Counted from the stretch's first letter, positions 32,598 to 44,777 are shown. The stretch is 64,000 nucleotides of DNA from Cryptomeria japonica (GCF_030272615.1 NC_081414.1:810255069-810319068), one strand, 5' to 3'. Translations and numbers: made by a program. Notes: a model not told the origin generated them from the sequence alone.

Positions 32598-34478
32598 CTA
32601 TGTGTAGAGCCTATGAAGGTGCATGCTATTGATAGGATCCTCCAAAGGTTCACCTTCTGTAGTTGAGAGCTGATATGCCCCAGATCCATATGCTGTTGTA
32701 ATGATGTAAGGACCAAGCCAATTTGGTTCGAACTTGCCCTTCTTCTCTCTGTCTTGCTGATTCTTGGGGTTTTCTCGGAGAACCAAGTCACCTACCTCAA
32801 ATGTGCGAGGCTTGACTTTGTGATTGTAGTTGCATTGTTTCTTGACTGAATGATGTGTAGCTTGAGTGTCTGTCTTCCTTGATAAAGGAACTGAGATAGG
32901 ATTACTAGTGTGTGGACTACACAGGCCCGTATGCGTGTCACCTAAAGAAGTTTGGGCATCACTAATAGCAAAGTCCTTCGAGGAAGCTCCATTAAAGGTC
33001 CGTGATGTATCACCAAAAGGGGATGGATGTGTGGAACAAGTGGATGAGTTATGAAGGCTTATGACTGTGAAAAGAAGTGAAAGTAGGATAGCATGATGGA
33101 GACTTAGGATCAACAAGTAATCTTTTTGACTTGCAATTGTAGAATTTTTGCCCCCAGTTATTTTGATATTAGGGGAGATCAACTCTTTCTCTTTTTGCTT
33201 CATAGGATTTTTATCCTTGACTTTGATTTTTGCAGAGTCCAATAGTTTTTTATTTTTATTTGGACTAAAGGACTTTTCTTTAGTTTTGACCTTTAGATTT
33301 TTCTTTTCAAAGCTTGATTCTTGATCCCCAATGAGTAAGGGCTTTTGTAATTCTTTTTGATCCAAGTATGGAAGTGGAGTGGAAATGGAATGAGTGGATG
33401 AAATGGTAAGGCTATGTGAGTTCTCCAGAGGGTTGGCAATAGACTCAATAGATTCTTTGTTGGAACCACTCTTAGGACTATTGATACCAAGAGATGCTTG
33501 CACCACTGGAGGAGATTTGCATTCAGACTCAGTAGCCACAACACTAGGTGGTTCACACCCAATTCCTTGCAAATTGTTTATAGACTGTTCTTGTTGACTG
33601 AATACCTTAGGAGATAGTGGGAGTTGATCAACATGGAAGATATATTCACCACATCCCATGTCTTTAACCTTGAATTTTTCTTTGAGCTCTATTTGTTTTG
33701 ATGTAGAAGCTTTCAATGATTCTGGATCCACATATGCTGATGAAGGAATAGCTTCTCGATTGGCTGGTATTGTTATTTTGGATCTAGGTTGCAGATTGTT
33801 GCAATATATGAATGGATTTGGATCTGCTTTGACAGTCACTTCAACTCCATTGTGTGGAAACTTGATACATCGATGATATGTAGATGGGACTGCACTCATT
33901 TCATGAATCCATGGGCGTCCCAAAAGTATGTTGTATGTGAGATCGATGTCTAGGACTTGACAAACCACATCCTTTGTAACTGGCCCAACTCTGAGAGGTA
34001 AGGCGACTGTGCCCTTGGATGAACGCTCTTCATCATCATATGCCTTGATGGTAATTTTGTTTGTAGAATTCACAGCTTTGTTAGAATATCCCAATTGTTT
34101 AATAGTGCTCAATGTACAAATGTTTAGACCTACTCCTCCATCTATCAAGACTCGTTTTATTCGATGTTTGTGTATGAAGGCTTCAATGTGTAATGGTGCA
34201 TTATGTGGCTGACATACGGAGGCATCATCGGCTTCTGTGAATGTAAGGGAGTGTGGAATGGAAAGGTATCCCACCATGGCTTGAAATTGGTCCACGTTTA
34301 GATCAGTAGGGACGACAGTGTCTCTCAAGATTTTGTCAAGAATAGCCTTATGAGCAGGGGATATGCGTAGGAGCTCAAGAATGGAGATGAGCGCGGGTGT
34401 CTTCCCTAATTGTTCTACAAGGTCATACTCAGGTTTGGTTGATGAAGAAGTGGTTTTTTTAGTGGAGGCACCTTGCAA
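32598..34478 (-). CDS. Gypsy G protease fused to integrase tail (626 aa)
   Basis: Continues the gag frame after one stop. Residues about 60-230 form a retropepsin region: HKHRIKRVLIDGGVGLNIC holds the active-site Asp (D-G-G), then LGRPWIHEMSAVPSTYHRC and KFPHNGVEVTV. A Ser/Lys-rich spacer follows. The last 80 residues are the C-terminal tail of a gypsy integrase (KVKPRTFEVGDLVLRENP, NWLGPYIITTAYGSGAYQL, NSMHLHRLYT). RT, RNase H and the integrase catalytic core have been removed, with the frame kept open across the junction (about residue 510-540). The product could cleave gag at most. Confidence 0.88.
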   Translation of the reverse strand: MQGASTKKTTSSSTKPEYDLVEQLGKTPALISILELLRISPAHKAILDKILRDTVVPTDLNVDQFQAMVGYLSIPHSLTFTEADDASVCQPHNAPLHIEAFIHKHRIKRVLIDGGVGLNICTLSTIKQLGYSNKAVNSTNKITIKAYDDEERSSKGTVALPLRVGPVTKDVVCQVLDIDLTYNILLGRPWIHEMSAVPSTYHRCIKFPHNGVEVTVKADPNPFIYCNNLQPRSKITIPANREAIPSSAYVDPESLKASTSKQIELKEKFKVKDMGCGEYIFHVDQLPLSPKVFSQQEQSINNLQGIGCEPPSVVATESECKSPPVVQASLGINSPKSGSNKESIESIANPLENSHSLTISSTHSISTPLPYLDQKELQKPLLIGDQESSFEKKNLKVKTKEKSFSPNKNKKLLDSAKIKVKDKNPMKQKEKELISPNIKITGGKNSTIASQKDYLLILSLHHAILLSLLFTVISLHNSSTCSTHPSPFGDTSRTFNGASSKDFAISDAQTSLGDTHTGLCSPHTSNPISVPLSRKTDTQATHHSVKKQCNYNHKVKPRTFEVGDLVLRENPKNQQDREKKGKFEPNWLGPYIITTAYGSGAYQLSTTEGEPLEDPINSMHLHRLYT

Positions 34479-34484
34479 AGTAAT

Positions 34485-36710
34485 TTAACCTTGATGGGTT
34501 GTAACGTGACATTCAGAGGTAGGTTCGGAAGAAGATCCAACACCTTTTAGGACAATCTTGGGTCTTTGAGTAGAATTCTCAGATGCTTTGTCCTTGATGA
34601 TAATAGTAGAGACGTAATTGTCCATCGAGATATTATTGATAGTTGAATCATAGTTGTAAGGTGCTCTAGTATAGTTGGCTTGATCATCTGTGACTTTGGC
34701 TTTTCCCTTGTCATGCTTTGGGAATGGTTCCTTAAACATCTCATGTTCTTGATTGGATGAATGTCCCTCAATCTCAATGTCACCTCTATCAATGAGATCT
34801 TGTATGATGTTCTTCAGTTGATGACAATTTCCTGTCTTATGACCCTTGCTCTTATGAAATTCACAATATTCATCATCATTCCACCAATTCGGCTTAACCT
34901 TTGGTTCATATGGAGGAAAATCTGGAACTGTGATTACCTTGTTTGCCACAAGCTTCTTGAAAACTGACTCAAGTGGTTCTCCCAATGGAGTGTACTTCCT
35001 TCGTGATCTGGAAGTTGTTTGAGTATTTACTTGATTGTTTGTAGAACTTGATCCTGAAAAGATGATTTTGGGTCGCACTGTGTTGGCATCAACAACACCA
35101 TCATTGACTGTGTTCTTGTTTTTATTCCAAAATCTTGGCTTGTCTTTTCCTTTAAAGTCATCTTTGTTTTCCTTGAATATTTTGATGACTCCTTGTTCAA
35201 TTAAGACCTTTTCTATCGCTAAGCCTTTTTCAATGACATCCTTGAAGGTGGACAAACAAGCTTTCCTTAGATCATAGCCAATGTCTTTGTTAACATTTTG
35301 TGTGAACATCTCTACCATTTGTTTTTGTGGAATTTCACAAGAGCATCTGTTGGCTAGATTTCTCCATCTTTGTAAGAATGATGCAAAAGATTCTCCCTCT
35401 TTTTACTTGGTGTTGCACAAAGTAGTGACTGATATGTCTGTCTCTATATTGTAGGAGAAATGTTGAATAAATGCTTCTACTAGGTCACCCCATGACTTAA
35501 TACCAGGTGGAAGTTGGGAGAACCATTCCATAGCTTGATCACCTAAGCTTTGTGGGAATAATCTCATCAAATATGTCTCTTCTGCTGCTACCTCAATGCA
35601 AGCTGTGAAAAATTGTCTTATGTGTGCCTTAGGATCCCCTTTTCCTCTATACTTATCAAATTTAGGCGTCACAAAGTGTGTAGGAAAAGGAGGCATTGGA
35701 ATGCTCTTGTCAAATGGATAAGGACATATGTCTCTCATTGTGTATGTTGGCTTCGGTGTATTTATGTCCTCCATTTTCTTTTGTAAGTGCCTGATTTGTT
35801 GTTCCAAATTGCTCTTAGGTGGAGATCGACTTCTTGAACCATATCCTATGTTTGAGGTACCCATTGGAGGAGGTGCATGTTGCATATATGGATGATATTG
35901 ATCATACACATGTTCATATGGAGGAGGTCTGTAATGATGTTGCATATATGGACCACTTGGTATAGATTCATGTTGAGGAACGCCATATCTATTTTGTGCA
36001 TGTATACCATACTCTACAGGCATGTCATGTTCTATTGTATTGCCCCCAAATTTGACATGAGGTTTCCTTGTGTCCAAATTTTGAGCATGCCTAGGAATAT
36101 CCCATTGCTTTGGTGGTTGATCCTTAGCATTGATATGTGATTGAGAATATTTTTCTCCATAAGACTTCCATGATGGTCTGCGAAGGTGAGTATCATATGT
36201 TTGACCATGTGTATGTGGGACCTCTAGTTTTTGAAGCAAAGCTGATGGTGATTCAGGTACCATATGTGGTCCTCTATTTCCTCCACTATTAGGTCTCCTT
36301 TGATCCATATTGGAGTGAGGTTGTTGCAAAGGTCTATGTTCCATTATTTGAGACATGTCAAAATCATGAGGTATCTTGGCTCCACTTTGTGCCATCATGT
36401 GTAAGAAGTATTGTCTATCTCTCCTCATTATTTCCTCAACCAATTGATTGAAATGGGGATTCATAATGGATTCTTCCACATCTGCTGAATGTATTGAAAA
36501 GTTGTCCACATTGTCATTGTGTGTAGCATTGTTGTTTGTAGTGTCTGCATTTTCCATATTTGGAATGTTTCTATAAACATCCATGTCAGGCAATGTAGTG
36601 TGCTCAGGATTGAAAAATAAATCGTTATCATACTCATAAGAGCTCATGTTTGTGGATTCTTGAGCCTCTTTAGCTTTTCTCCTAGATTTTTGAAGACGGG
36701 TTTCAACCAT
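34485..36710 (-). pseudogene. Gypsy G gag (one internal stop)
   Basis: One frame from Met 36710 (MVETRLQKSRRKAKEAQ) to TAA 34485-34487, interrupted by TAA 35403-35405 after CNTK. Order: basic start, Asn/His-rich N-terminal half, gag core (KFDKYRGKGDPKAHIRQFFT, DQAMEWFSQLPPGIKSW), then after the stop VNKDIGYDLRKACLSTFK and the zinc-box variant CEFHKSKGHKTGNC with LKNIIQDLIDRGD. Both stops can be single C-to-T changes of CAA. With the next frame it forms one gag-protease polyprotein of about 1370 codons. Confidence 0.88.
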
Positions 36711-39264
36711 GAACTAGGTATTTGACCAAGATGTGAGAGACTAGATGAAAAATGGAAAGAGTATGGAAGACCAAGAGTTGTATGGAGTGTAAATGAATCT
36801 GAGGTGTACCTGCAATGTCCAAAGTGTAAGACCAAGTATGTATGTAGTAGAGTAGGTGTGACTTCCAAAGAGAGGATAGTTTCTCTTGATGAGGTAAGTT
36901 GACCTTGACTCTAAGTAAGACCAAATGAGACCCAAAGGTAAGAAACCTTGATAAGGGACCACTTAGCAAAGTGTTGTTGTATGTAGTGTGTTGACAAAGT
37001 ATGATGAGGACAAGCAAGTGACCTTTTGACTCAAGTTTAGACAATTGTGAATGTACTGAGAGATGTAAAGCAATGATGGGCTGTGTGAGACTCAAAGACA
37101 GGTTGAATGCTAGATGAAACCTGAAGAAACAACCTAGGAAGCTCAAGTATTCCGAAACTGATTTCTTTTGTTTGCTGGACTGTAAAATTTTTCCAATTTG
37201 TGAAGTTGTTGGTTGTGACCAAATCTGAATGTTTGACTGTTTTTCGTGACAAGAGGACACAATGTTGTTGAGGACTCAATGTTTGCAAGTGTTTAGACTC
37301 TCCAAGAAAGTGTGTTGTTTGATGTAAATTTGTTTTGCATACACTTGAAGACACAAAAGACACAATGTTTTGCTGTTTGGTTTTGAATGTTTTGAATGTT
37401 TAAAATAAGTCAAGCACAATTCTTATGGCTGGCCAAGACAATAGTTGTTGATCCCACATAGGGTTTTACCCCCGAGGCTATACTATTCAGAGTGGATACT
37501 TAGATGCTTGACCTCACTGACTCCACCCTCGGCACTCACTTCTCGGGTCAGCCAAGCATCAGTCCCCACGAAAAATCCCCGTGGCGAACTTTGTATCTCT
37601 ACTAAGAACCGTATGTGTGTGGGCCGCTACCAGAGGTCCGACCTCCTGCCCCAACAACTAGAAGGATTTAGGCTTCTAAAACAAAAAGGTGCTAGTAAGG
37701 GCATCCGCTCGTGTGGCCATACATGCGGCACTTTCAGCTCTGTAAATACAGAAGGCTCCTAGTCGGTAGGGGTTACGCCCTACAAATGATCAAATAAATT
37801 TGATCAAACGGGTTTATGGGGAGACATAGTGTCGGTATGAACTAATCAGCACACGTTATCCATAGTTTTCACCATGAATACATTTGATTATAGTGGTTCA
37901 GAAGAGGTGGGTTTTCCTCACTACCACTTGGGTCATTCTCTTCTCACTAGTAGTCCTAATGACCACACGGGAAGACAGGCCCTCTAAAGATTGAACAAAA
38001 AGAGCCTATTGCTCAAGACACAAAAGACAATGATTCAATTTTAGTGCACCAATTGAAGTGTTTGCTAGTCTATGAAAACAAGGCACACAATAAAAATCCA
38101 AAAACCCTTGCCAAGGATCTACAACAAAGATTTATTAGTAGTTTGGATTGTTTGAAATAATCACTCCTTCCTGCAAGCACACAAGTTAGGTAAATTTTAG
38201 ATCCAAAAGACTTTGTGAAATAGGGGCCTTCAATAATGCGTTTTGTTGACCAATTCAAAGATCTGATTCATCATAAAAAATAACCTCCTGTAAAACTTCA
38301 AGAGATTTCCAGAAATGTAAGAAAATCCAAAAAAATTGCTAATTTGCTCCAAAAATTAATTTTTTATGAAAAATCATAAAAAATTCATATAAAATGCAAA
38401 ATCAATCCAAAAAATCTGAAATTTTTATTGGAGAGTCTTGATGGTCTTCCAAACTTGCACAAAAAATTTTCTACAACAAATCCAAGCAGTTTGTGAGATA
38501 TGAGTAAAATAATGCAAAACCCTAATTTTCAAAGATCTAATTTTTGAGGAATGATTTTTCATAAAATTTAAAATAACAAAGAACAGATCCTGTGTATAAT
38601 TCTAAGAGATTTCCAAAAATGTAAGAAAATCCAAAACATTCGGTAATTTTCTCTCAAAATTAATTTTTTATGAAAAATCATAAACAATTCATATAAAATG
38701 CAAAATCGATCCAAAAAATCTGAAATTTTTACTAAATCTTTCTGATACTTTTCCTGACCTGCACAAAAAATATTATGTCAAAATTCAAAGCCGTTTATGT
38801 GATCTGATCAAAATAAAGAAAAACCCTAATTTTTAAAGATCCGATTTTTAGGGAAATATTTTGCATCAAAATTAAAATCACAAAGAACAGATCCTATGTA
38901 TAATTATGAGAGATTTCCAAAAATGTAAGAAAATCCGAAAAATTCTCTCATTTGCTCTCAAAATTAATTTTTTATGAAAAATCATAAAAAATTCCTAGAA
39001 AATGAAAATGTACTCCAAAAATTCTGAATTTTGGATTAAGAGCTCCTGATACTTTCTTCAACCTGCAAAAAACATTTGGTACAAAATTTCCTAGCCGTTT
39101 GTGAGATATGATCGAATCTCTCCAAGATCTTGATTTTGTGTCCAAAACCCTAGCATCACAAGGTTATTCTCCAAATTGTTTTACAAAATAGCAATATAGG
39201 GTTAGAAAAATCTGCAAAAAACATAGATCTAAGAAAAATCCATGTCCCACCAGGCGTGCCAAAA
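36711..39264 (-). other. Leader of gypsy G with primer site
   Basis: About 2.5 kb between 5' LTR and gag. Primer site on minus TGGCACGCCTGGTGGGAC (39244-39261), 3 nt from the LTR; tRNA not assigned. From the LTR inward it holds a 304-bp tandem repeat (38277-39130), then a less AT-rich block (about 37440-37990) with inverted repeats such as TGATCAAA-taaa-TTTGATCA (37787-37806), then about 700 bp of plain sequence before gag. The length is typical for Tat-like elements. Confidence 0.75.
38277..39130. repeat. 304-bp tandem repeat, about 2.8 units, in G leader
   Basis: The anchor AGAGATTTCCARAAATGTAAG recurs at 38301, 38605 and 38909, exactly 304 bp apart. AATTAATTTTTTATGAAAAA follows in each unit. 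Units are diverged by point changes; the third is incomplete. Confidence 0.88.
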
Positions 39265-40037
39265 TGTATATGGTGAAAATGGATAACAATAATAACAATA
39301 TTGAAAGGCTAAATGAATTCGACCACCTAACCCTAGCCTAACAACAACAAAGATCCACCATAACATATGAAGATTACCTAAGACAATGCAAATCAAATGA
39401 AATCACAAAGATTATACCATCACATGTCCAATAGGGTTTTGATCTCCATTCTTCCTATCTCCATTGATCTTGCTTGATATATTTGAGATCAGATTTTATA
39501 TGCACAAGAGCTCAACAAAGAACGGAATGTGGTTGCAAGTAGGATCGTAGTGTAGTCAAAATGATCATTAGGCTGAGTGATTAGGGTTTGATAATGAAGA
39601 AGGCATCTCCTTAAATAGAAGACACAATAAGAAATGGAGGGTTAAGATTGAGAGGTGTAAAAAGAGAGGTCGGCTAGGATTAGAGGGTAGGTAAAAGAAA
39701 TACCAAAATAATGAAAGAGGTAGGTAGTGTATGAATTAAGAGATGAATGACATGTGTCATGTGTAGAAAAAGATAATGAATTAATTAAATAAATAAAGAT
39801 TTATTTAGTTAATAGAAGAAGTGGGATCAATTAAATAAATAAAATATTTATTTAATTTAGGAAAGGGATAATTTAAATAAATAAATGTATTTATTTAAAT
39901 GAGAAATAAGGATAGAAGAGGATAAATGAATTAATTAAATAAATAAATATTTATTTAATTAATAGAAGAATTAGGCTTAGATAATTAAATAAATAAAATA
40001 TTTATTTAATTAGACATGACAATTTTGAGTGTCTACA
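39265..40037 (-). repeat. 5' LTR of gypsy G (773 bp)
   Basis: Same length and termini as 28746-29518, with about eight substitutions by eye (three of them clustered near 39485). It is followed by target copy CTAAT (40038-40042). Confidence 0.95.
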
Positions 40038-41772
40038 CTAATAATTGACTGATATGTACTCGGTGAAGAAGAATGAATACCGGTCTAGTATGCAGGTAGG
40101 TAAGGCAACTGGTATCTTGACAAAGAGACAAAGTGAAGGACTCTTTTCAGACAAAGATGTGCATAATGAAGTGATGAACTCTGAATCAAAAATAGCCTAG
40201 GTCAGCAGGAGCTAACCGACAAAATGGTGAAGTGCATGGCATGAAGATTAACTGGTTACTGTATAACCGGTAGGGTAAGATGAACTGATAGTGTAAGGTG
40301 ACTACCGATTGTGTGTTGTGGTTAGTGAATAATCCTGAACTAACACAATGAGAATTGGTGGATGCTGATAGATATGACACATGGTTTCCAAGTGGCAAAT
40401 GTACAGTGGTTGGTGATTGGTACGTCAATGAGGTAGTTGTTGACTAAGTTAGTATTTATGTAGACTACAGAAATCACAAGTCGAGTACAGAGGATTGCAA
40501 CTTGAAGAAGATCGAAGGATGAGACTCTTGGTGAGTTGATCGATGTAGGACATCTGGTTGTATATCGGATCTAGAGAAGCAAATAGCTAGGTCATTTATT
40601 ATGACTAACATAAATTAGGGTCGATGATTAGTTTGTATTTTGCTAAGTTTAGCAAACGTGTATTGGAAGAATCAAATATGGAAATGTTGTTGGATTTATG
40701 GCAGATTGTTAATCTTTGAGATAAGATCACATTTGATCTGATACGGATTAAGTCGGTGGATAAAACCCTAGGGTGTGAAGTTTGAGGTTTCATTTTGGCA
40801 GGAAAGTCTGAGTATAAATATGTAAATTGAAGATCTAAGGGGTTGTTTCTATTGAGGCTAATGATGGAGGATGGATGTTGGATGTTGGATGTGAGTGAAG
40901 AGTGAAAGACTGTTTGAGTGTTTAAGTGTTGAACCTTGAAGTGATTGAGATTATTGGAGAAGAAACCGGTAAGAGGAGTTTAACCGGTAAGTGTGATGAG
41001 TAAGTGTTGAATCATCTGTTGGAGGGTAGACTGCTGAATTTAAGGTAGATTGAGAAGTGAGAGGGAGAGAAAGAAGAAGGTCTGGTAGACAAGATTGAAC
41101 CGATAGGGTTCAAGGTTTACTAGTAAGCAGCTACATAGCATAACTCTCTGTTATACTGGTAGAGACTATACTAGTAAGGGACAAAGAGTGAAAGGAGATC
41201 CAGTAAGGTGGAAGTAGAAAGCAGAGAAAGAGTGAGAGAAAGAGGTTCAACCGGTAAAGTAGAAACAGTGAATCAGACTATGGAGGATCTAATCAGTAAG
41301 GAAGAGGTAGAGTGAATAGAACCGACAATGATGAAAAGCAAAGAAATAGAGGAGAGTCGAACCAGCAGGGTGAAGTATATGCAGAGGTTACAAAACTAAT
41401 TTGTAACAAGTTTATTACTATTGTATTGATATAATTCATTGTAATCTTTGATTTGTTGCTTGATGCATGGGTTGGTGCTCCTTGGGTTGGTACCCATAAT
41501 AGTTTAGGGGTTGGTTCCCTAAACATTGTACACTAATGTTTCATTGTGAGGCTGGATTGGAGCAGTAGAATCCAGCAAAATTGCTCACTGAGGTTTTTCC
41601 CACATTGGTTTTTCATCGTATATCTAGTGTTGTGTGATGTATCTTTGTGTGTGCTTGCATTTTGATCTCTTCCCCTATCTCACCGGTATATTCACTTAGT
41701 GTTTGAACTGCTAACCGGTACACATAGTCAAGTTTAAAAGGGTTAAGGCTGTTGAAAACCACTTATTCACCC

Positions 41773-42476
41773 TGATGCAGAGGATACTAGTCCACAAACA
41801 CCCCAATAGGCAATACTTGTTGTTTTCGCAACTTGACCTTAGAATCACTCAAGGTTTTCAAGTCTTTCCTTCACCAAAGAACTCAAATTTGGATTACTAA
41901 CTCAATCAATAAAAATAACATCACCTAAGGTCTTAAAATACCCCAACCAAATTGTCTCAACAACCAACACATGCCCATTTTCTTGGTTTACACAAAACTC
42001 TCTTACCCGGGTGCAACCTAAGCCTACTTCTAGTAGCCATGCTAGACCGGTTTTTAAGACTTAATTCAATTTTTTACCAAAACATTTACAAGATGAATTG
42101 GACTTAAAAATACCCTTTTGGAAGTTACATAACATATGTGAAAATGAACTATGGTTCTTTTGGACAAAATATCCAAACCAACACCCTGCTACACACCAAC
42201 TAGGCCCAATTAGCCCTCTTTTCCAAAGCAAGTACCAACAAATGGTACAACCACAAAAAAAAACTAAAAAAATGTATTGAAAAATGTCTCTAAATAATGG
42301 ATTTTCTAGGTTTCAAGACAAGACACACTCATTTGATAGGTTAGATACTAAACCCTCCTTTTTAGGCCTTCTAACCTAGGGCTTTCTCAAAACCACTCCT
42401 CCGTTCACTTCCAAACTCAAGCAAGGGTCATTTCACCTTGTATTCAGCCCCCACAAAAATATTCCAACATAAAAAC
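41773..42476 (-). repeat. H 3' LTR, part left of C2
   Basis: It matches 61808-62509 base for base with modest divergence (GAGGATACTAGTCCACAAAC at its start). C2 inserted in CATAAAAAC/ACCACC; the unbroken site is visible at 62500-62515. Confidence 0.9.
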
Positions 42477-43538
42477 TGTTGGTATTTTCATATGGTTTTG
42501 TCATTGATGTCAACACCTACTAAACAATTATCAACTCTGGCACTTTGGAGAATCAACAACATTCACCGGCAAGCAACTGACTTATGCATAGTCACTGACA
42601 TCTGGTACACCGGTAGGATATAATGTTCACCGACACTTGGAATAGCATGGAAAACACCTAGTTATGTCAAAGACATCGTTTGGACACTTTGTCTTAGAGA
42701 TTTGTTCATTGGCATATTTCATATTTGCATATTTGTTGTTACCAACAAATAGGTCCAAGTTATACACCGACAGGTTTATCTTTTCCAGATCAGTACGACA
42801 CACTATGGAGATGTCTTATTATTATTGTAAATGCATCAAGCCAACATGTTGAATTGGTTATTGCATCAGACATTATTTTCTTTGTAAATTGATTTTATTG
42901 TAATATCCTTTAGAGCCGACCTACTAAAATTGGTCTTAGGTTATGATATAAATGTAAGATCTTATTTGTAAGATCACAAGTGGAAAGTGAAAAAGAATTT
43001 TGTGAAGGTATATGTGAGAATAAGTAGAGCTATACACATAGACATCATTTGAAGGTTGAAGGAGAGTTTTTTTGAAGACAATCAGAACTACATCGGTACT
43101 GAATCCAGCATAGAAAGATGCTAATCTGAGCAGTACATCCTTATTGGATTTAACCATCCAATTGTAGTTAGTGTGACTCCTATTTGTGTTTGAGCAGTGA
43201 GCTCTAGGCGCTTGGCCTTTCTACATGTGCAGACCTCGTTTATATACACATACTATCTGTAGTAGTATCATCTGATTGTGGGTAAGATTTCCCATTGTGG
43301 TTTTTCCCCTTACAAGATTTCCACATACAAATATTGTTGTTATGTGATGTGGATGACTTGGTCCTTTTGTTTCATGCATTAATCTTTACCAGTATTACAA
43401 TTAATTGATAAAATTGTATACCGGCATAAAAGACTGGTTTACCGGTATTAATCATTCAGTTGGTAAAGTTGTTTTTTGGTTTAAATTTGTTAGACAACTG
43501 ATTCACCCCCCCCTCTCAGTTGTCTCTGGGACCTAACA
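42477..43538 (+). repeat. 5' LTR of Copia C2 (1062 bp)
   Basis: TGTTGGTATTTTCATATGG to GTCTCTGGGACCTAACA. It holds the GTGGTTTTTCCCCTT block (43299) and the poly-C tract TTCACCCCCCCCCTCTCAG near its end, both shared with C1 and K. A possible TATA word (TATATACA) is at 43241. Confidence 0.94.
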
Positions 43539-43551
43539 ATTGGTATCAGTG
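43539..43551 (+). other. Primer binding site of Copia C2
   Basis: ATTGGTATCAGTGC directly after the LTR. It matches the Met-tRNA type site of C1 (ATTGGTATCAGAGC) except for one base. Confidence 0.85.
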
Positions 43552-43595
43552 CCTAGTCCTCTTTTTGGAGAAGTTTAACAGCTTGTGGAGATCCA

Positions 43596-44777
43596 ATGTC
43601 TACTAACTATTTCAGGAAGGACAGTCCTAGACTTTATGGAACTGACTATGGCATATGGAAGATCAGAATGGAGACACATTTAAATTGCATTGGAAAGGAC
43701 ATCTGGGAAGTTACAAAGAATGGCTATACTACTCCTACTCCCAGTTAGCCTAATCCACCTACCTTAGGAAAAGATGAGGAAAATGATTGCAAAGCTAGAG
43801 AAGCAGTTTTGAGCACATTAACAGATCATCAAATCATGGGATTATCAGATAGATCAACTGGTAAAGCTATTTGGGATCATTTAGAAACACTGAATGAAGG
43901 AGATTCCACAGTCAAAATTGCAAAAGTTGAAAGCTTTCGGGTCAGGTATGAAAATCTGAAAATGGAAGAAGATGAAAGGATTTCTGCTTTTATGGAAAGA
44001 GTTAATAAAATTGTTTTGGGTATTAAATGTTGTGGAGGAACCTTAAGTGAAGATGAAATTCTTTCAAAAGTTTTAAGAGGATTTCCACTGGCATATAAAA
44101 TGAAGGTTACTACTATAAATGAGTTAAGAACAATGCCTAATACATCAGTAACTAGGGATACATTGATTGAAAAACTTTCAGCTTTTGAAATTGAGGAATT
44201 TGGTCCTGATGCTACTATAAAGATAGATTTATCTTTTAAGGCATCAACATCATCTACACCATCATTTGACAAGTTTGATTGGAAAGCCTTTTATGTAAGA
44301 GAACTTGAGAAAAGTAGGAGAGAAAATGAAGAACTTAAAGAACTTGAAGCACTATTTGCAAGAAAAATGCCTAAAGGTCCAGTTGGAAGTAAGTATGAAG
44401 GTAAAGCACCCTTTAAATGCTTTAACTATAATAAGATTGGTCATATGGCTTCTAGATGCCCTAATAGACATGCTAGACTAAGAGAAGAAGCCAAGAGAAC
44501 ATACAAGCCTAACCCTGAATATCAGAGATACAAATTTAAGAAGAATAAAGATAAATCTTGTTATCTTGCTGATGAAGGAGTGACTAATGATTTTGATGAG
44601 GATCCGATAGACAATGGATGGGTTTTTGTTGCTATAACAGAAGATCAACCGACACCTACAATTCAACCGGTAGAGCAAGCCTTGGTAGCTAAAGTTGAAG
44701 TTAAGGATAAATGGATCATTGATTCAGGATGCTCACATCATATGACTGGTGATAAAAAGAAATTCTTGAACTTTTAG
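43596..44777 (+). pseudogene. Copia C2 gag-protease (stops at 43746 and 44775)
   Basis: ATG at 43596 (MSTNYFRKDSPRLYGTDYG, with IWKIRMETHL as the Copia gag start). TAG 43746-43748 breaks it. From 43809 a 322-codon frame holds the gag core (DHLETLNEGDSTVKIAKVES, LSEDEILSKVLRGFPLAY), the zinc box CFNYNKIGHMASRC with Tyr for the second Cys, and the protease motif DKWIIDSGCSHHMTGD with D-S-G intact. TAG 44775-44777 replaces a Gln codon of C1. The frame resumes at 44796. Confidence 0.88.

Larger units (their letters stand above)
28746..40037 (-). mobile_element. Gypsy G: Tat-like element with antisense gene (11,292 bp)
   Basis: Complete ends: two 773-bp LTRs (28746-29518 and 39265-40037) and the target duplication CTAAT (28741-28745 and 40038-40042). 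The empty site is visible in the F duplicate near 22481. Primer site at 39244-39261, polypurine tract at 29519-29532. The minus strand encodes gag, protease and then only the integrase C-terminal tail; RT, RNase H and most of integrase are gone. Between pol and the 3' LTR lies an antisense plant-mobile-domain gene remnant. The LTRs differ at about eight positions by eye, so this is among the youngest insertions here. Confidence 0.95.
28213..41772 (+). repeat. F 3' LTR remnant, interrupted by gypsy G
   Basis: LTR bases 28213-28745 and 40038-41772. Positions 28213-40402 (without G) repeat 21951-22841; the rest is found only here. A TATAAATA word at 40813-40820 and a T-rich polyadenylation-like zone at 41400-41460 agree with plus orientation. 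The final words GGTTTTTCCC (41590 region) and TTATTCACCC resemble the conserved ends of the C and K LTRs. It stops at CACCC, the target of H, and its last 28 bp are at 63430-63457. Confidence 0.65.

Noticed and set aside
39244-39261. Naming the primer tRNA of G, A and B
   Set aside because: The sites are clear by position, but I could not match them reliably to a specific tRNA 3' end.
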